Assembly (NCBI GenBank): GCA_947252975.1
Contig: CAMXWX010000001.1
Location: forward strand, 1-64,000
Direction: 5' to 3'
Source of the DNA: an uncultured Gardnerella sp.
GTDB taxonomy: Bacteria > Actinomycetota > Actinomycetes > Actinomycetales > Bifidobacteriaceae
DNA: 64,000 nt
The translations under genes and the position numbers were made by a program. Below, one piece after another: positions 39,942-49,016 of the stretch; position 1 is the first letter of the stretch, and every line of letters begins with the position of its first letter. The notes under the pieces were generated by a model. The model made no database searches, was not told where the DNA came from, and saw only the letters and a list, made by a program, of their open reading frames with translations.

Positions 39942-41388
39942 CGTAGCCTCCAACAGCATCGTTTCCTTGCGCATATGATTGCGGCTGGTATCCTTGCGGC
40001 ATATCTTTAAACTTAGACGTTGCTCCAAGAAAAGCTAGATTAAACGTTTCTGTAGGGCCATTGCGATGCTTTGCCATAATAATGTCTGCTTCGCCAGGGC
40101 GATCTTCTTTGTTGTAAAAATCAGGCCTATGCACAAGAAACACAACGTCTGCGTCTTGCTCAATAGATCCCGATTCGCGCAAATCCGAAAGCTGAGGCTT
40201 TTTATCGTTTCGCATCTCTGGTCCTCGGTTTAGCTGGCTTAGTGCAACAACTGGCACTTCTAGCTCTTTTGCAAGCAGCTTTAACGCACGCGAAAACTCG
40301 GAAACCTCTTGCTGCCTAGATTCAACCCTTTTACCCGAAGTCATAAGTTGCAAATAGTCGATTACAACTAGCTTTAGGTCGTTCGTTTGCTTTAGTCGCC
40401 TGCATTTTGCGCGAATTTCCATAAGACTCATATTTGGACTATCGTCTATAAAAAGCGGAGCGTCTTTCATTTTTGACCAAAACGCATTTAGCTTAGTCCA
40501 CCTATCTGTTGTAATGTCTTCTGGAGTTCCGCGATGCATTGCCGTCATTGGAATATCCGTTTCGGCTGCGATTATTCTTTGAGCAAGCTCCAATTTGTTC
40601 ATTTCTAGCGAGAACACGATTGTTGTCATATTGTGATGCAACGCTGCAGACCGAGCGAAGTCGATTCCAAGAGTTGACTTTCCCATTGCAGGCCTACCAG
40701 CTACGACTACCATTTGCCCTGGTTGCAAGCCTTGCGTCATGTCGTCAATATCTCTAAATCCTGTTGGAACACCTTTTTCAATCTCGTTACTTTGCAACTT
40801 GTCTAACTGCTCGAGAGCGTCTTGCACAACTGGGCCAATAGCGGAATAATCTTGATGAACTTTGCCAGAGCTCATCTCGTAAACTTCGGATTGCGCAAGG
40901 TTCACAACATCTTCTGCTTGATCTCCCGTAGCCGAATACCCCATTTGCGCAATCTTTGTTCCAGCAGCAATCACGTTTCGCAAAATCGCATTTTTGTGCA
41001 CAATATCCGCATAATATAGCGCGTTTGCGGCTGTAGGAACGCATGCTACAAGGCTATGCAAGTAGTCTGCTCCACCAATTTTCTCTAAGTTTTCGTCTTT
41101 TAGAAGCTCGTTTGCAACTAAAACAACGTCTACTGGTTGCGACCCAGAAAATAGGCTTATAATCGCGTCGTAAATTGTTTGATGCTTTGGAATATAAAAG
41201 TCTGCTGTTTCTAGAATTTGCGAAACTTCGCCAATAGCATCTTTGCTCATTAGCATTCCGCCTAGAACGGCCATTTCTGCGTCTTCGTCGTGAGGAGGAA
41301 CCTTGTCAAACAAGCTAACATTAGCGTTAGCGTTGTTTAATCGGTTTGAGTCTTTTCGATTTGACTGCCACATATCATTATCTGCCAT
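39925..41388 (-). CDS. dnaB: Replicative DNA helicase
   Basis: Hexameric 5'-3' helicase. N-terminal primase-binding domain starts PPHDEDAEMAVLGGMLMSKDAI; the RecA-like core has Walker A AGRPAMGKSTLGID, Walker B LVVIDYLQLM and the DLRESGSIEQDADVVFLVHR region. No intein. ATG at 41388 (MADNDMWQ) is used, as the 13 residues before it in the open frame do not fit the family. It is transcribed with murT and gatD. Confidence 0.95.
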   Translation of the reverse strand: MADNDMWQSNRKDSNRLNNANANVSLFDKVPPHDEDAEMAVLGGMLMSKDAIGEVSQILETADFYIPKHQTIYDAIISLFSGSQPVDVVLVANELLKDENLEKIGGADYLHSLVACVPTAANALYYADIVHKNAILRNVIAAGTKIAQMGYSATGDQAEDVVNLAQSEVYEMSSGKVHQDYSAIGPVVQDALEQLDKLQSNEIEKGVPTGFRDIDDMTQGLQPGQMVVVAGRPAMGKSTLGIDFARSAALHHNMTTIVFSLEMNKLELAQRIIAAETDIPMTAMHRGTPEDITTDRWTKLNAFWSKMKDAPLFIDDSPNMSLMEIRAKCRRLKQTNDLKLVVIDYLQLMTSGKRVESRQQEVSEFSRALKLLAKELEVPVVALSQLNRGPEMRNDKKPQLSDLRESGSIEQDADVVFLVHRPDFYNKEDRPGEADIIMAKHRNGPTETFNLAFLGATSKFKDMPQGYQPQSYAQGNDAVGGYDGHAA

Positions 41389-41541
41389 AAAATCGAGTAT
41401 AAACGTCTGCACGGAGCACGCAAACAAAAGTTTATATAAACTAACACAAATCGTAAGTTAAATGCTTTGCGATTTTACGAATCAACTTAAAAGTAACAAA
41501 TTATATTTAACAAGTCACAAATCAACTTAAAAAATCACACT

Positions 41542-42897
41542 TCACAGATTTGCGCACTTCATCCAATCATCCGTTTTAACTCTAAGCGAATTTCCAAGCG
41601 CGCGTCCGCCAATATACACAGCATTAAGAGCAACCCACAGCGATATTGTTTTAGTAACATCTCCCGCAAAAAGAGCCACATTTGCCGTACAAACCGCACT
41701 AATTGCAAGAAGATAAACAACTGCTGTAATTGAGCATGATTTAGCTAAATACTTGTGGTCTCCAGCTCCGATTAGCACTCCGTCTAAAGCCCACATAAAT
41801 CCAGATAGCGGCAAGAAAATTCCAAGAATCGTCATTCCAATTGAAACCAAAAGTTGCACTTCTGCATTTGGACTAAATAGCGGCGAGCATAACCATCCTG
41901 CAAATATCATTACAATTCCAACTATTACGCTACTTAATGCTCCTACTTGTGCGCAAACTTTTGTGATTACATTAGCGCGTTTTAATAATCCAGCTCCAAG
42001 CGCGGAAGCGACTATTGTTTGAGCTGCAATTCCTATAGCGTCTAATATGTTCATAACAAAATTCCAGCAAGAATTTGCAACTTGATATGCCGCTAAAGTG
42101 TTGGTTCCAAGTCGCGCAGCCGCTGCAACAGTTGCCACCATGCACGCGCGTAATGCCAATGTGCGTATAAACAGCGGAATACCACTTCCAGCGCTTTTAA
42201 GTATGCTGTGTGCCTGCGGACGCAAACGTGCTTTTTCGCGAGCTGCCCAAAAAATCGCTGGAAACGTTAAAACAATACCCATATACCATTGCGCTATCAT
42301 TGTTGCTATTCCAGACCCAGCAATGCCAATGTTCATTCCAAACACAAATAGAATATCTAAAATCGCGTTTAGCACAGCTCCACTTATTGCAGCAAAAAGC
42401 GTGATTTTTACTTTGCTAAGTCCTCTAAAAATGCCATTTGCAGCGTAAATTAGCAACATTGCAGGCAATCCAGGCATAACAGTTTGAGTGTAAATAATCG
42501 CGTTTTTAAGCGTTTCGCCGCTTGCTCCAAAGCTTTGGCAAAGCGGACTCGCAAACAGCATTAAAGCAAGCGTTAAAACAACTCCAAGCCCAAGCGCAAG
42601 CCACAATCCGTCCATTCCAACGCTTAGCCCTTGGCGATTTTTGCCGGCACCCAGTAGTCTTGCAACTTGGCTTGTTGTGTTGTACGCCAAAAACAGGCAT
42701 AGCCCAGTTGTGGTTAAAAGCACGGTCGATCCTATTGAAAGCCCTGCAAGTTGCGTTTTGCCTAAATGCCCAACTATTGCAGTGTCTACTAAAACAAACG
42801 CTGGCTCTGCAATAAGCTGGCCAAATGTAGGAATAGCTAGAGAAAATATGTGTTTCAGTAGGTCTTTTTTGTTAACGTTTTCACTCTGATCGCTCAT
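41542..42897 (-). CDS. MATE family efflux transporter
   Basis: 451 residues with 12 membrane helices in two similar halves. FSLAIPTFGQLIAEPAFVLVDTAIVGHLG is the conserved first helix pair of DinF-like MATE exporters and the second half repeats the pattern after RTLALRACMVATVAA. It expels cationic drugs or metabolites using Na+ or H+. ATG at 42897 has no strong ribosome site. Confidence 0.92.
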   Translation of the reverse strand: MSDQSENVNKKDLLKHIFSLAIPTFGQLIAEPAFVLVDTAIVGHLGKTQLAGLSIGSTVLLTTTGLCLFLAYNTTSQVARLLGAGKNRQGLSVGMDGLWLALGLGVVLTLALMLFASPLCQSFGASGETLKNAIIYTQTVMPGLPAMLLIYAANGIFRGLSKVKITLFAAISGAVLNAILDILFVFGMNIGIAGSGIATMIAQWYMGIVLTFPAIFWAAREKARLRPQAHSILKSAGSGIPLFIRTLALRACMVATVAAAARLGTNTLAAYQVANSCWNFVMNILDAIGIAAQTIVASALGAGLLKRANVITKVCAQVGALSSVIVGIVMIFAGWLCSPLFSPNAEVQLLVSIGMTILGIFLPLSGFMWALDGVLIGAGDHKYLAKSCSITAVVYLLAISAVCTANVALFAGDVTKTISLWVALNAVYIGGRALGNSLRVKTDDWMKCANL

Positions 42898-43016
42898 AAT
42901 AATGGCCTATTTAACGCCTTTTCATGCCTTTTTGGTAATTGAATCATTTATCTTGAATTATGCAATCGCTATCATAAAACTTTTTGAATTGCAAACTGAA
43001 TATGATTTCAAAAAAG

Positions 43017-43120
43017 TTATCCGCAGGATATCCACAAAGTTATCCCCCATTTGTGGACAACTTTTATAGATATACACAGCAACACGCCTAAAATGTGGAT
43101 AACTAAAAGTTTTATCCACA
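43017..43120. other. Cluster of six DnaA-box-like sequences
   Basis: Two perfect boxes, TGTGGATAA (43094-43102, minus orientation) and TTATCCACA (43112-43120, plus), with near matches TTATCCGCA (43017-43025), ATATCCACA (43028-43036), TTATCCCCC (43040-43048) and TGTGGACAA (43052-43060). They fill the intergenic gap between the MATE gene start and the amt stop. Spacing of 11-12 bp between the first four is regular. dnaA itself is not in the window. It may be a DnaA titration site, a regulatory site or part of an origin. Confidence 0.75.
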
Positions 43121-43138
43121 TTGCTCAATCCGAGTGTG

Positions 43139-44656
43139 TCACATTTGCGTCTTATCTTCAGCGTCAATCGCAGATTTTTCTTGAGCAATACCAGAAAAAT
43201 CGTACGCGCGCTCACCTTGATCCGCTAAATCAACGCCCTTACGCTCTTTAGCTTCCGATATTCTCCAACCAAAAAGCTTCTCTAATCCAAACGCAAGCAA
43301 CGCGCTAACGGCTCCAGAATAAAGAATTGTGATTGCAAGAAGGCATATTTGCGCAATTAGCTGATGCCAATCGCCAGTAGAAAGCAATCCGCTTGCATCC
43401 GCAAATAATCCAACAGCTAGAATGCCAATAAAAGCGGCAATGCCATTTACGCTTACAACGTGTAGCGCACCATCGTAGCGAGTAAAAGTCTTAGAATGCG
43501 TAGCAAGGCATGTAACAACTCCAACAATCGCACCCAATACAACCGCCCACAAAGGCGCTATAACGTCTGCAGCGGCGGCACTAGCAGCCAAACCAGCCAT
43601 GATTCCACTAGCTGCACCAACGGCACTAAAGCACCCAGAGCGCAAGCGTTCCGTAACACCCCAAGCAAGCATAGACGCAGACGCTGTAATAGTTGAGCTA
43701 ACCCACGCGTACCCAGCGACTCCTGGAAGACCTACAGAAGAACCAATCATTAAGCCAAGCCAGCCAAACCAAATGATGAAAATTCCAAGAACAACAAATG
43801 GAACATTGTGCGGAGCGCGCGCAGAAACATTGGAAAAATTGCCATTAGCTGCAAGCTCGCTAGCGTTTTCTAAGGAAGAATCGCCCTTAGCTTTAGAATC
43901 ATCGCTAGAAGCAGCAGAATCATTAGTCTTATTAGACTTTGCGACTTCCATCAAAAGTGCGCGAACTAAATTGCCCTTGTGCTCCGAATTTGCGCCACCC
44001 AAAGTCGCAAAAGACTTGGTATGCAAAACAAAATTCTTAAGAGGAAAATGAGCATGACCGCCAATAATAAGCACAATTGCTAAAGCCGAAACTGCCGCAG
44101 CTACGTGCAACAAAGATCCGCCTGCAAAATCATGAACCTGGATTCCAAGAGCCTGAGATATAGCGCCATTTGGCGAAAGCAGACCGCCTCCGCAAACCAT
44201 GTGCGCAAGAGGTGCAAACACAAGCGTTACCCAAACAGCAACGAATATTAGCCAAATCGCGTAGCGCACACGACCAGCAAGCGCTCCAGTTATAAGAGCC
44301 ACAGCAACAACCGCGCACGCAAGTCTAAATGCCGCTGGAATTCCGCCAGCAAGACCAGTGTTTGCGTCCATCGAAGTAAAAATGCCGTGATCTGCCACCA
44401 TTGAATCGCGTAGCAGCAATCCGCTTACAGGGTCTCCAACAACGCCGCCAATCATGTCTTTGCCAGCAAAGGCCATTGACCAGCCCCAAAGCGTCCAAAC
44501 TATGGTTGTTACCGCAATTGCACCAGCGGAAAGCATCATCATGTTAACCATTGACGTTGCACGCTCACGGCCACCATAAAACAGTGCGATTCCTGGCGTA
44601 ATTATAAACACTAATGCGGCAGCTAGTAACGCCCATTGCGGATCCATTGCGGTCAT
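43139..44656 (-). CDS. amt: Ammonium transporter family protein with altered pore residue
   Basis: 505 residues, about 11 membrane helices. GIALFYGGRERATSMVNMMM, HDFAGGSLLHVAAAVSAL (first pore His, H184) and GAASGIMAGLAA match Amt. In place of the second pore His (VHG) the sequence reads VSVNGIAAF, with N404. A hydrophilic Ser/Asp/Lys-rich insert of about 60 residues lies near 219-282, between the two halves. GAGGTG precedes the ATG. No glnK gene follows, unlike most amt loci. Confidence 0.85.
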   Translation of the reverse strand: MTAMDPQWALLAAALVFIITPGIALFYGGRERATSMVNMMMLSAGAIAVTTIVWTLWGWSMAFAGKDMIGGVVGDPVSGLLLRDSMVADHGIFTSMDANTGLAGGIPAAFRLACAVVAVALITGALAGRVRYAIWLIFVAVWVTLVFAPLAHMVCGGGLLSPNGAISQALGIQVHDFAGGSLLHVAAAVSALAIVLIIGGHAHFPLKNFVLHTKSFATLGGANSEHKGNLVRALLMEVAKSNKTNDSAASSDDSKAKGDSSLENASELAANGNFSNVSARAPHNVPFVVLGIFIIWFGWLGLMIGSSVGLPGVAGYAWVSSTITASASMLAWGVTERLRSGCFSAVGAASGIMAGLAASAAAADVIAPLWAVVLGAIVGVVTCLATHSKTFTRYDGALHVVSVNGIAAFIGILAVGLFADASGLLSTGDWHQLIAQICLLAITILYSGAVSALLAFGLEKLFGWRISEAKERKGVDLADQGERAYDFSGIAQEKSAIDAEDKTQM

Positions 44657-44777
44657 TTTTCACCTCACAAACGCAACCATCGGTGGTTGCAATTTAATTT
44701 ATATTCTAATCAACTCAAGCTAAAAGTTACTAAAGCAAAATTACTTAATCTAAAATGCGACTAAAGCCAAAAGCAAC

Positions 44778-45899
44778 TCAAGCCAAAATGCCGTCTACAA
44801 AACTTTCTGGGTCAAACGGAGCAAGGTCGTCTGGACCTTCTCCTAGCCCAACAAGCTTTACAGGAACTCCAAGCTCGCGTTGAACAGAAATCACAATTCC
44901 GCCCTTTGCGGAACCGTCTAACTTTGTTAGCACAACGCCCGTAATCCCAATAGCTTGAGCAAAGACTTTTGCTTGAGCCATTCCATTTTGGCCAGTTGTA
45001 GCATCAAGCACTAAAAGCACTTCGTCTACAGGAACAGTTTTTTCAACTACGCGGCGGATTTTGCCAAGCTCTTCCATAAGATTTGCCTTATTTTGCAACC
45101 TTCCAGCCGTGTCTACAATCAAAACGTCTGCGTTTGCTTCTTTGGCAGCCGTAGCGCCATCAAAAGCCACGGAAGCAGGATCTGCGCCATCTTTTTGACT
45201 ACGCACAACTTTAACGCCTGCAGCATTTGCCCAAGTTTCAAGCTGATCGGCAGCAGCCGCGCGGAAAGTATCGGCAGCAGCAAGAATTACAGAACGATTT
45301 TTAGAAACCATTAGTCGCGCAAGCTTGCCAGCAGTAGTGGTTTTTCCAGTGCCATTTACGCCAACCATCATGATTACGCTTGGCTTATTTGCATCTTGCA
45401 AATCTGCTTTTAGACTTCTATCGGTTTTGCTGCCAACAACATCTAGAAGTTTCGCGCGCAATGTTTCACGAACCTCTTGCGCGCTTGCAGTATCACAAAT
45501 CCTAGCGTCTTTTTTAAGCGACTCAACCAACTCTTCGCTTGCTTGCGCGCCAACATCCGCCATTAAAAGCGTGTCTTCTACATCTTGCCAATCGTCTTCA
45601 CTAATATTATCTTTGCTTAAAATGTTAAAAAGCGCACGCCCAAAAGGATTTTGACTATTTGCAAGCTTGCCTCTAAGCCTAGCCATTCTAGACGTTGCAT
45701 TTTCTGGCAATTGCTCGCTAAAATCGCTATTATTTTCAGCGCTACTAGACAATGGGTCTTCTTTGCTAGTAGGTATTACTGGGCCATGCGATTTTCCAAT
45801 AATTCGCAAAACAACAGCTACCGCCACTAAAGCAACAGCTAAAATAACTGCGCCAACAGTAAACCATATAACCAAATTTAAGTCCATAACCATGTTCAT
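44778..45899 (-). CDS. ftsY: Signal recognition particle receptor FtsY
   Basis: SRP GTPase receptor with an N-terminal membrane anchor (LVIWFTVGAVILAVALVAVAVVL), a short linker, the helical N domain and the G domain: GVNGTGKTTTAGKLA, DTFRAAAADQLETWA, LIVDTAGRLQNKANLMEEL, TKLDGSAKGG and the closing GEGPDDLAPFDPESFVDGIL. TATTAT (45905-45900, minus) ends just before ATG 45899; if used as the -10, the in-frame ATG at 45893 would be a leaderless start. Confidence 0.95.
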   Translation of the reverse strand: MNMVMDLNLVIWFTVGAVILAVALVAVAVVLRIIGKSHGPVIPTSKEDPLSSSAENNSDFSEQLPENATSRMARLRGKLANSQNPFGRALFNILSKDNISEDDWQDVEDTLLMADVGAQASEELVESLKKDARICDTASAQEVRETLRAKLLDVVGSKTDRSLKADLQDANKPSVIMMVGVNGTGKTTTAGKLARLMVSKNRSVILAAADTFRAAAADQLETWANAAGVKVVRSQKDGADPASVAFDGATAAKEANADVLIVDTAGRLQNKANLMEELGKIRRVVEKTVPVDEVLLVLDATTGQNGMAQAKVFAQAIGITGVVLTKLDGSAKGGIVISVQRELGVPVKLVGLGEGPDDLAPFDPESFVDGILA

Positions 45900-46055
45900 A
45901 TAATAAGCCTATGAAATTAAAGGGACACATTAAAGGGAATTTGCTCAAATTTTAGTTAAAATTGTTGATTATTCGCAAAAATTACACAAATATTAGTGTT
46001 CTAATACAATGATTTTACAGACCATTATGAGTGCAAATTTATGCTACATTTGCAA

Positions 46056-46091
46056 GCCACTTTAATGGCCACTTTAATGGCCACTTTACAA
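46056..46091 (+). repeat. 12-bp tandem repeat in the mycoredoxin promoter region
   Basis: GCCACTTTAATG occurs twice exactly (46056-46079), followed by GCCACTTTACAA, ending 25 bp before the start codon at 46117. A separate pair of ATTAAAGGGA sequences lies at 45916 and 45929 near the ftsY start. Confidence 0.85.
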
Positions 46092-46116
46092 TCAAACTGA
46101 ATTGGGGTGATAGTTT

Positions 46117-46380
46117 ATGGAAAATTTGCCATTAGTCAATGTTTACGGAGCCGATTGGTGTGGCGATTGCATTCGCGCAAAGTCCGCGCTTAACCAGTTT
46201 AATGTTGCTTTTACTTGGCACAATATTGAGTCCGAAGACGGAGCTGCTCAAAAAGCTGTTGAGATTAGCGGTCAGAAGCATATTCCTGTTGTGACTTTTA
46301 GCGACGGCAGCTTTATGGTTGAGCCATCCGCAAGCCAAATCAAAGATAAGCTTATGCAATTAGGACAACTTGCAAACTAA
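46117..46380 (+). CDS. Glutaredoxin-like protein (mycoredoxin/NrdH type)
   Basis: 87-residue thioredoxin fold. LVNVYGADWCGDCIRAKSALN holds the CxxC active site (CGDC), and HIPVVTFSDGSFMVEPS the cis-Pro loop. Similar to actinobacterial mycoredoxin-1, which reduces mixed disulfides; Bifidobacteriaceae are not known for mycothiol, so the electron donor is uncertain. ATG follows GGGGTGATAG. Confidence 0.85.
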   Translation: MENLPLVNVYGADWCGDCIRAKSALNQFNVAFTWHNIESEDGAAQKAVEISGQKHIPVVTFSDGSFMVEPSASQIKDKLMQLGQLAN

Positions 46381-46439
46381 CACGCCAACATCAAAGAAGT
46401 TGGATTAGTCTACAAAATGTAGTACACTAAGCATTTGTT

Positions 46440-46512
46440 GCCCCTTTAGCTCAATTGGCAGAGCAGAGTCCTTTTAAGTCTTGGGTTGTGGGTTCGAGTC
46501 CCACAGGGGGCA
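46440..46512 (+). tRNA. tRNA-Lys (anticodon UUU)
   Basis: Acceptor GCCCCTT pairs with AGGGGGC; D arm GCTC/GAGC; anticodon loop CTTTTAA gives anticodon TTT; T arm GTGGG-TTCGAGT-CCCAC. The anticodon stem has a T-T mismatch next to the closing pair and a G-T wobble at its base. CCA is not encoded. A terminator follows. Confidence 0.93.
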
Positions 46513-46518
46513 CAAAAT

Positions 46519-46580
46519 AAGCACTGCACGTAGCAGATGGTTCTTAAATTCCAAATCATCTTGTTGCATGCAGTGCTTTT
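46519..46580 (+). terminator. Terminator after tRNA-Lys
   Basis: AAGCACTGCA (46519-46528) pairs with TGCAGTGCTT (46569-46578), followed by TT; the loop holds a smaller GAT/ATC stem. Confidence 0.75.
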
Positions 46581-46676
46581 ATGCTATAACACTTAGATTT
46601 CTATATCTCTACAAACAGATAACAAGCAAATAACAGATAAATAGCATATAAATATGAACTTATTTACCTATTTACG

Positions 46677-47123
46677 CTACTCTCCAGCAAACACCACGCC
46701 CTTACGCAGCATAATGTTAGCGTATTGAGCACGCTCACCCGTGGCAACAACACAATATGCCTTCTTTGCCTCATCGTAGAACGCAAATCTTTCAAGAGTT
46801 CCTAAAGTGCTTGCTCCACGTTTATCGTATTTAGCAATAATATCTTCATATTCTTTCCAGATTGGAGTTTCGCAAGGGTCTCCTGGAACAACTTCCATAA
46901 GTGTAGCTGGCTTATCTGTGTATTGATCAAGTGGCATCAACTTTAAGATTGCAGTTAGCAATTCCGAAGTTCCATGACCATCGCAGCGTACAACTATAGC
47001 GTCTTTTCCTACAGACTCAGTTGGAAAATTTCCATCGGCCAATACTAAAACATCTCCATGGCCCATTTCGCAGAGAACCTTCAGCAACGCTGGAGGAATT
47101 ATAGAATCTACACCTTTTAACAT
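46677..47123 (-). CDS. fucU: L-fucose mutarotase / RbsD-FucU family protein
   Basis: 148 residues. MLKGVDSIIPPALLKVLCEMGHGDVLVLADGNFP is the conserved N-terminus with the active-site His in GHGD; RCDGHGTSELLTAILKLMPLDQY and a C-terminal ERFAFYDEAKKAYCVVATGE complete the FucU form. It interconverts fucose anomers before isomerisation. AGGGAG (in the minus sense) precedes the ATG. No other fucose gene is next to it. Confidence 0.9.
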   Translation of the reverse strand: MLKGVDSIIPPALLKVLCEMGHGDVLVLADGNFPTESVGKDAIVVRCDGHGTSELLTAILKLMPLDQYTDKPATLMEVVPGDPCETPIWKEYEDIIAKYDKRGASTLGTLERFAFYDEAKKAYCVVATGERAQYANIMLRKGVVFAGE

Positions 47124-47398
47124 AATAATCTCCCTTGATTAATTGATAAATAACTATGATTAGTTGGCAATCATTGACAACTAACAAGAAAATTCTATCA
47201 CCATTCACAAAAGAAATTAACAAAATTCCTAAAATAAATACGAATTATTCCACATTTCAGAGAGAATAATTCCACACTTCACTAAACAAAAGTAAAGCAA
47301 ATGTAAAACAGGTGTAAAACAGATGCAAAGTAAGGAATCTCTTAAAACGCTAGCAAAACAAAAATGCCCACAAAAGCACGCAAAAGCTCACAAAAAGC
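47124..47398. other. Intergenic region with short repeats
   Basis: No gene seen. Upstream of fucU there are two ATTCCACA(T/C)TTCA copies about 24 bp apart (47245-47285) and two GTAAAACAG copies (about 47300-47325). The end next to the DUF4032 stop is a run of imperfect 10-12-bp CACAAAA/GCTCA-type units (47361-47402). A fucU promoter must lie here but no clear boxes were identified. Confidence 0.5.
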
Positions 47399-48835
47399 TC
47401 AGCTTGCCCAAACACTTGCGTCTTGATCGTACTCGTCATCGTCGTCGCTCGCCGCAACCGCAGGAGCGGCTGCAGGCGCAGGCGTGGAATACGTGTACTC
47501 GTCATCTACAACGCCAGAATCCGCATCCGCATTAATCGCAGCCAAAACGCGCTTATCCATCTTGTATTGAGGCAAAACGTTCTTAATGTAACTTGTTACT
47601 GCATCTTGCATAGAAACGTCGTGCCCAACGCGCTCTGCCATAAACCAACGATGATCCAAAACTTCATGGAAGAACTGCGCTGGCTGGATTTGCGACCTAA
47701 ACTCAGGCGGAATCATGCGAACAGTAGGCTCAAACACTTCGCGCATCCAGTCTGTAGCAACAATCTCCAGCTCTTCGCCTTGACGCCATGTAGAAGTGCG
47801 ATACGCATCTAAATCGTTAAGAAGCCTACGAGCTTGATTTTCTTGCACATCTAAGCCAGTCAAACGCAAAAGCTTTCTAGAAGCGTATCCAGCGTCCACA
47901 ACTCGCGGTCTAACCAAAACTCTTCGTCCATCTTCGGAAGTCTTCATCTCAAGCTCGTCTACGTCAAATCCAAGCTCGTTAAGACGATTCACGCGGCGCT
48001 CAATACGCCACATTTCGTCTGGGCTAAACTTATCTACGTCTGTAAGCGTGCTCCAAAGCGAATGGTATCTGTCTACAAGCCTGTTTCCAATGCTAATTTC
48101 GTCAACTTCTCCAGGCAAAAGCTGGCCAGAACTCAAATCCATTAATTCGCCGATTATATTTGTGCGAGCTAAATCAATATCGTATTCTCGCTGACCTTCG
48201 GTAAGGCTTCCGTGCAAATCTCCAGTTTCCGCGTCCACCAAAAACGCAGTAAACGCGTCGGCATCGCGCAAGAATAGAACGTTAGAAAGCGAAACATCTC
48301 CCCAATAGAATCCCGAAAGATGCAAGCGAACCATAAGCACAGCAAGCGCATCAATCAAACGCTCCGCAGTATCTGGGCGCAAAGTTCTAGCAAATAGCGC
48401 ACGGTACGGCAAAGAGAATTTAAGATGACGAGTAACAAGCATTGCTTCAAGCGGCTCACCATTCTTATCTTTTCTACCAGCAACAACCGCTATAGGCTTA
48501 ACTGTTGGAAGTTCCAGCTTGCGCAAACGTCTTAAAAGCTCATATTCGCGCTCAGCGACTTGACGAGTAATCTCCTTCATTGCGTACACTTCGTCGCCTA
48601 CGTGCACAAAACGCACAACGTGCCTAGAGATACCGCGCGGCAAGTTTACAAAAAGATTCGTAGGCCATTGAGATAATGGAAGCTCCCACGGAAGCATAAA
48701 CATTTGAGGATTAGAGCTTGCGGCAGTAATCTTCAAAGCTTGAGGCTCTGCAGAAGATACAGTTTCATCCTGCGCAGATACTGATGTTGCTTGCATAGCA
48801 CGTGGATCCAATAAAGGAGTATCGTTCCATTCCAT
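47399..48835 (-). CDS. DUF4032 domain-containing protein (kinase-like)
   Basis: 478 residues, a conserved actinobacterial family. The N-terminal part resembles a lipopolysaccharide-kinase/small-molecule-kinase fold: VYAMKEITRQVAEREYELLRRLRKLELPTVKPIAVV, LTRHLKF-like VTRHLKFSLPYRALF, and LHLSGFYWGDVSLSNVLF with the catalytic-loop-like WGDVSLSN, then FLVDAETGDLHGSL. The C-terminal half is the DUF4032 domain (NRLNELGFDVDELEMKT onward). Ends with a low-complexity Ala/Asp tail. Substrate unknown. Confidence 0.85.
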   Translation of the reverse strand: MEWNDTPLLDPRAMQATSVSAQDETVSSAEPQALKITAASSNPQMFMLPWELPLSQWPTNLFVNLPRGISRHVVRFVHVGDEVYAMKEITRQVAEREYELLRRLRKLELPTVKPIAVVAGRKDKNGEPLEAMLVTRHLKFSLPYRALFARTLRPDTAERLIDALAVLMVRLHLSGFYWGDVSLSNVLFLRDADAFTAFLVDAETGDLHGSLTEGQREYDIDLARTNIIGELMDLSSGQLLPGEVDEISIGNRLVDRYHSLWSTLTDVDKFSPDEMWRIERRVNRLNELGFDVDELEMKTSEDGRRVLVRPRVVDAGYASRKLLRLTGLDVQENQARRLLNDLDAYRTSTWRQGEELEIVATDWMREVFEPTVRMIPPEFRSQIQPAQFFHEVLDHRWFMAERVGHDVSMQDAVTSYIKNVLPQYKMDKRVLAAINADADSGVVDDEYTYSTPAPAAAPAVAASDDDDEYDQDASVWAS

Positions 48836-48933
48836 AAACTTTAATCTACCCGTTAAGTTCGAACGCCAATAATCGAATAATAAAATCGCAATTAAATTAT
48901 AACTAATCGTAAATAATTCAAATGATGCGAAAA

Positions 48934-48956
48934 CGGGGCTCGCCTAGCGAACCCCG
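48934..48956 (-). terminator. Terminator of msmK-type gene
   Basis: On the minus strand CGGGGTTCGC-TAG-GCGAGCCCCG is followed by TTTT. A second 10-bp stem, CTTGGGCACT/AGTGCCCAAG (48977-49010), lies directly after the msmK stop without a U tract. Confidence 0.8.
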
Positions 48957-49016
48957 CCATACCCTTATACAGAAATCTTGGGCACTCAAAACAAGAATCA
49001 AGTGCCCAAGAAAACG

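Noticed and set aside
46440-46676. tRNA-Lys as an integration site for a mobile element
   Set aside because: No repeat of the tRNA 3' end, no integrase and no foreign block were found next to it; only a normal terminator follows.
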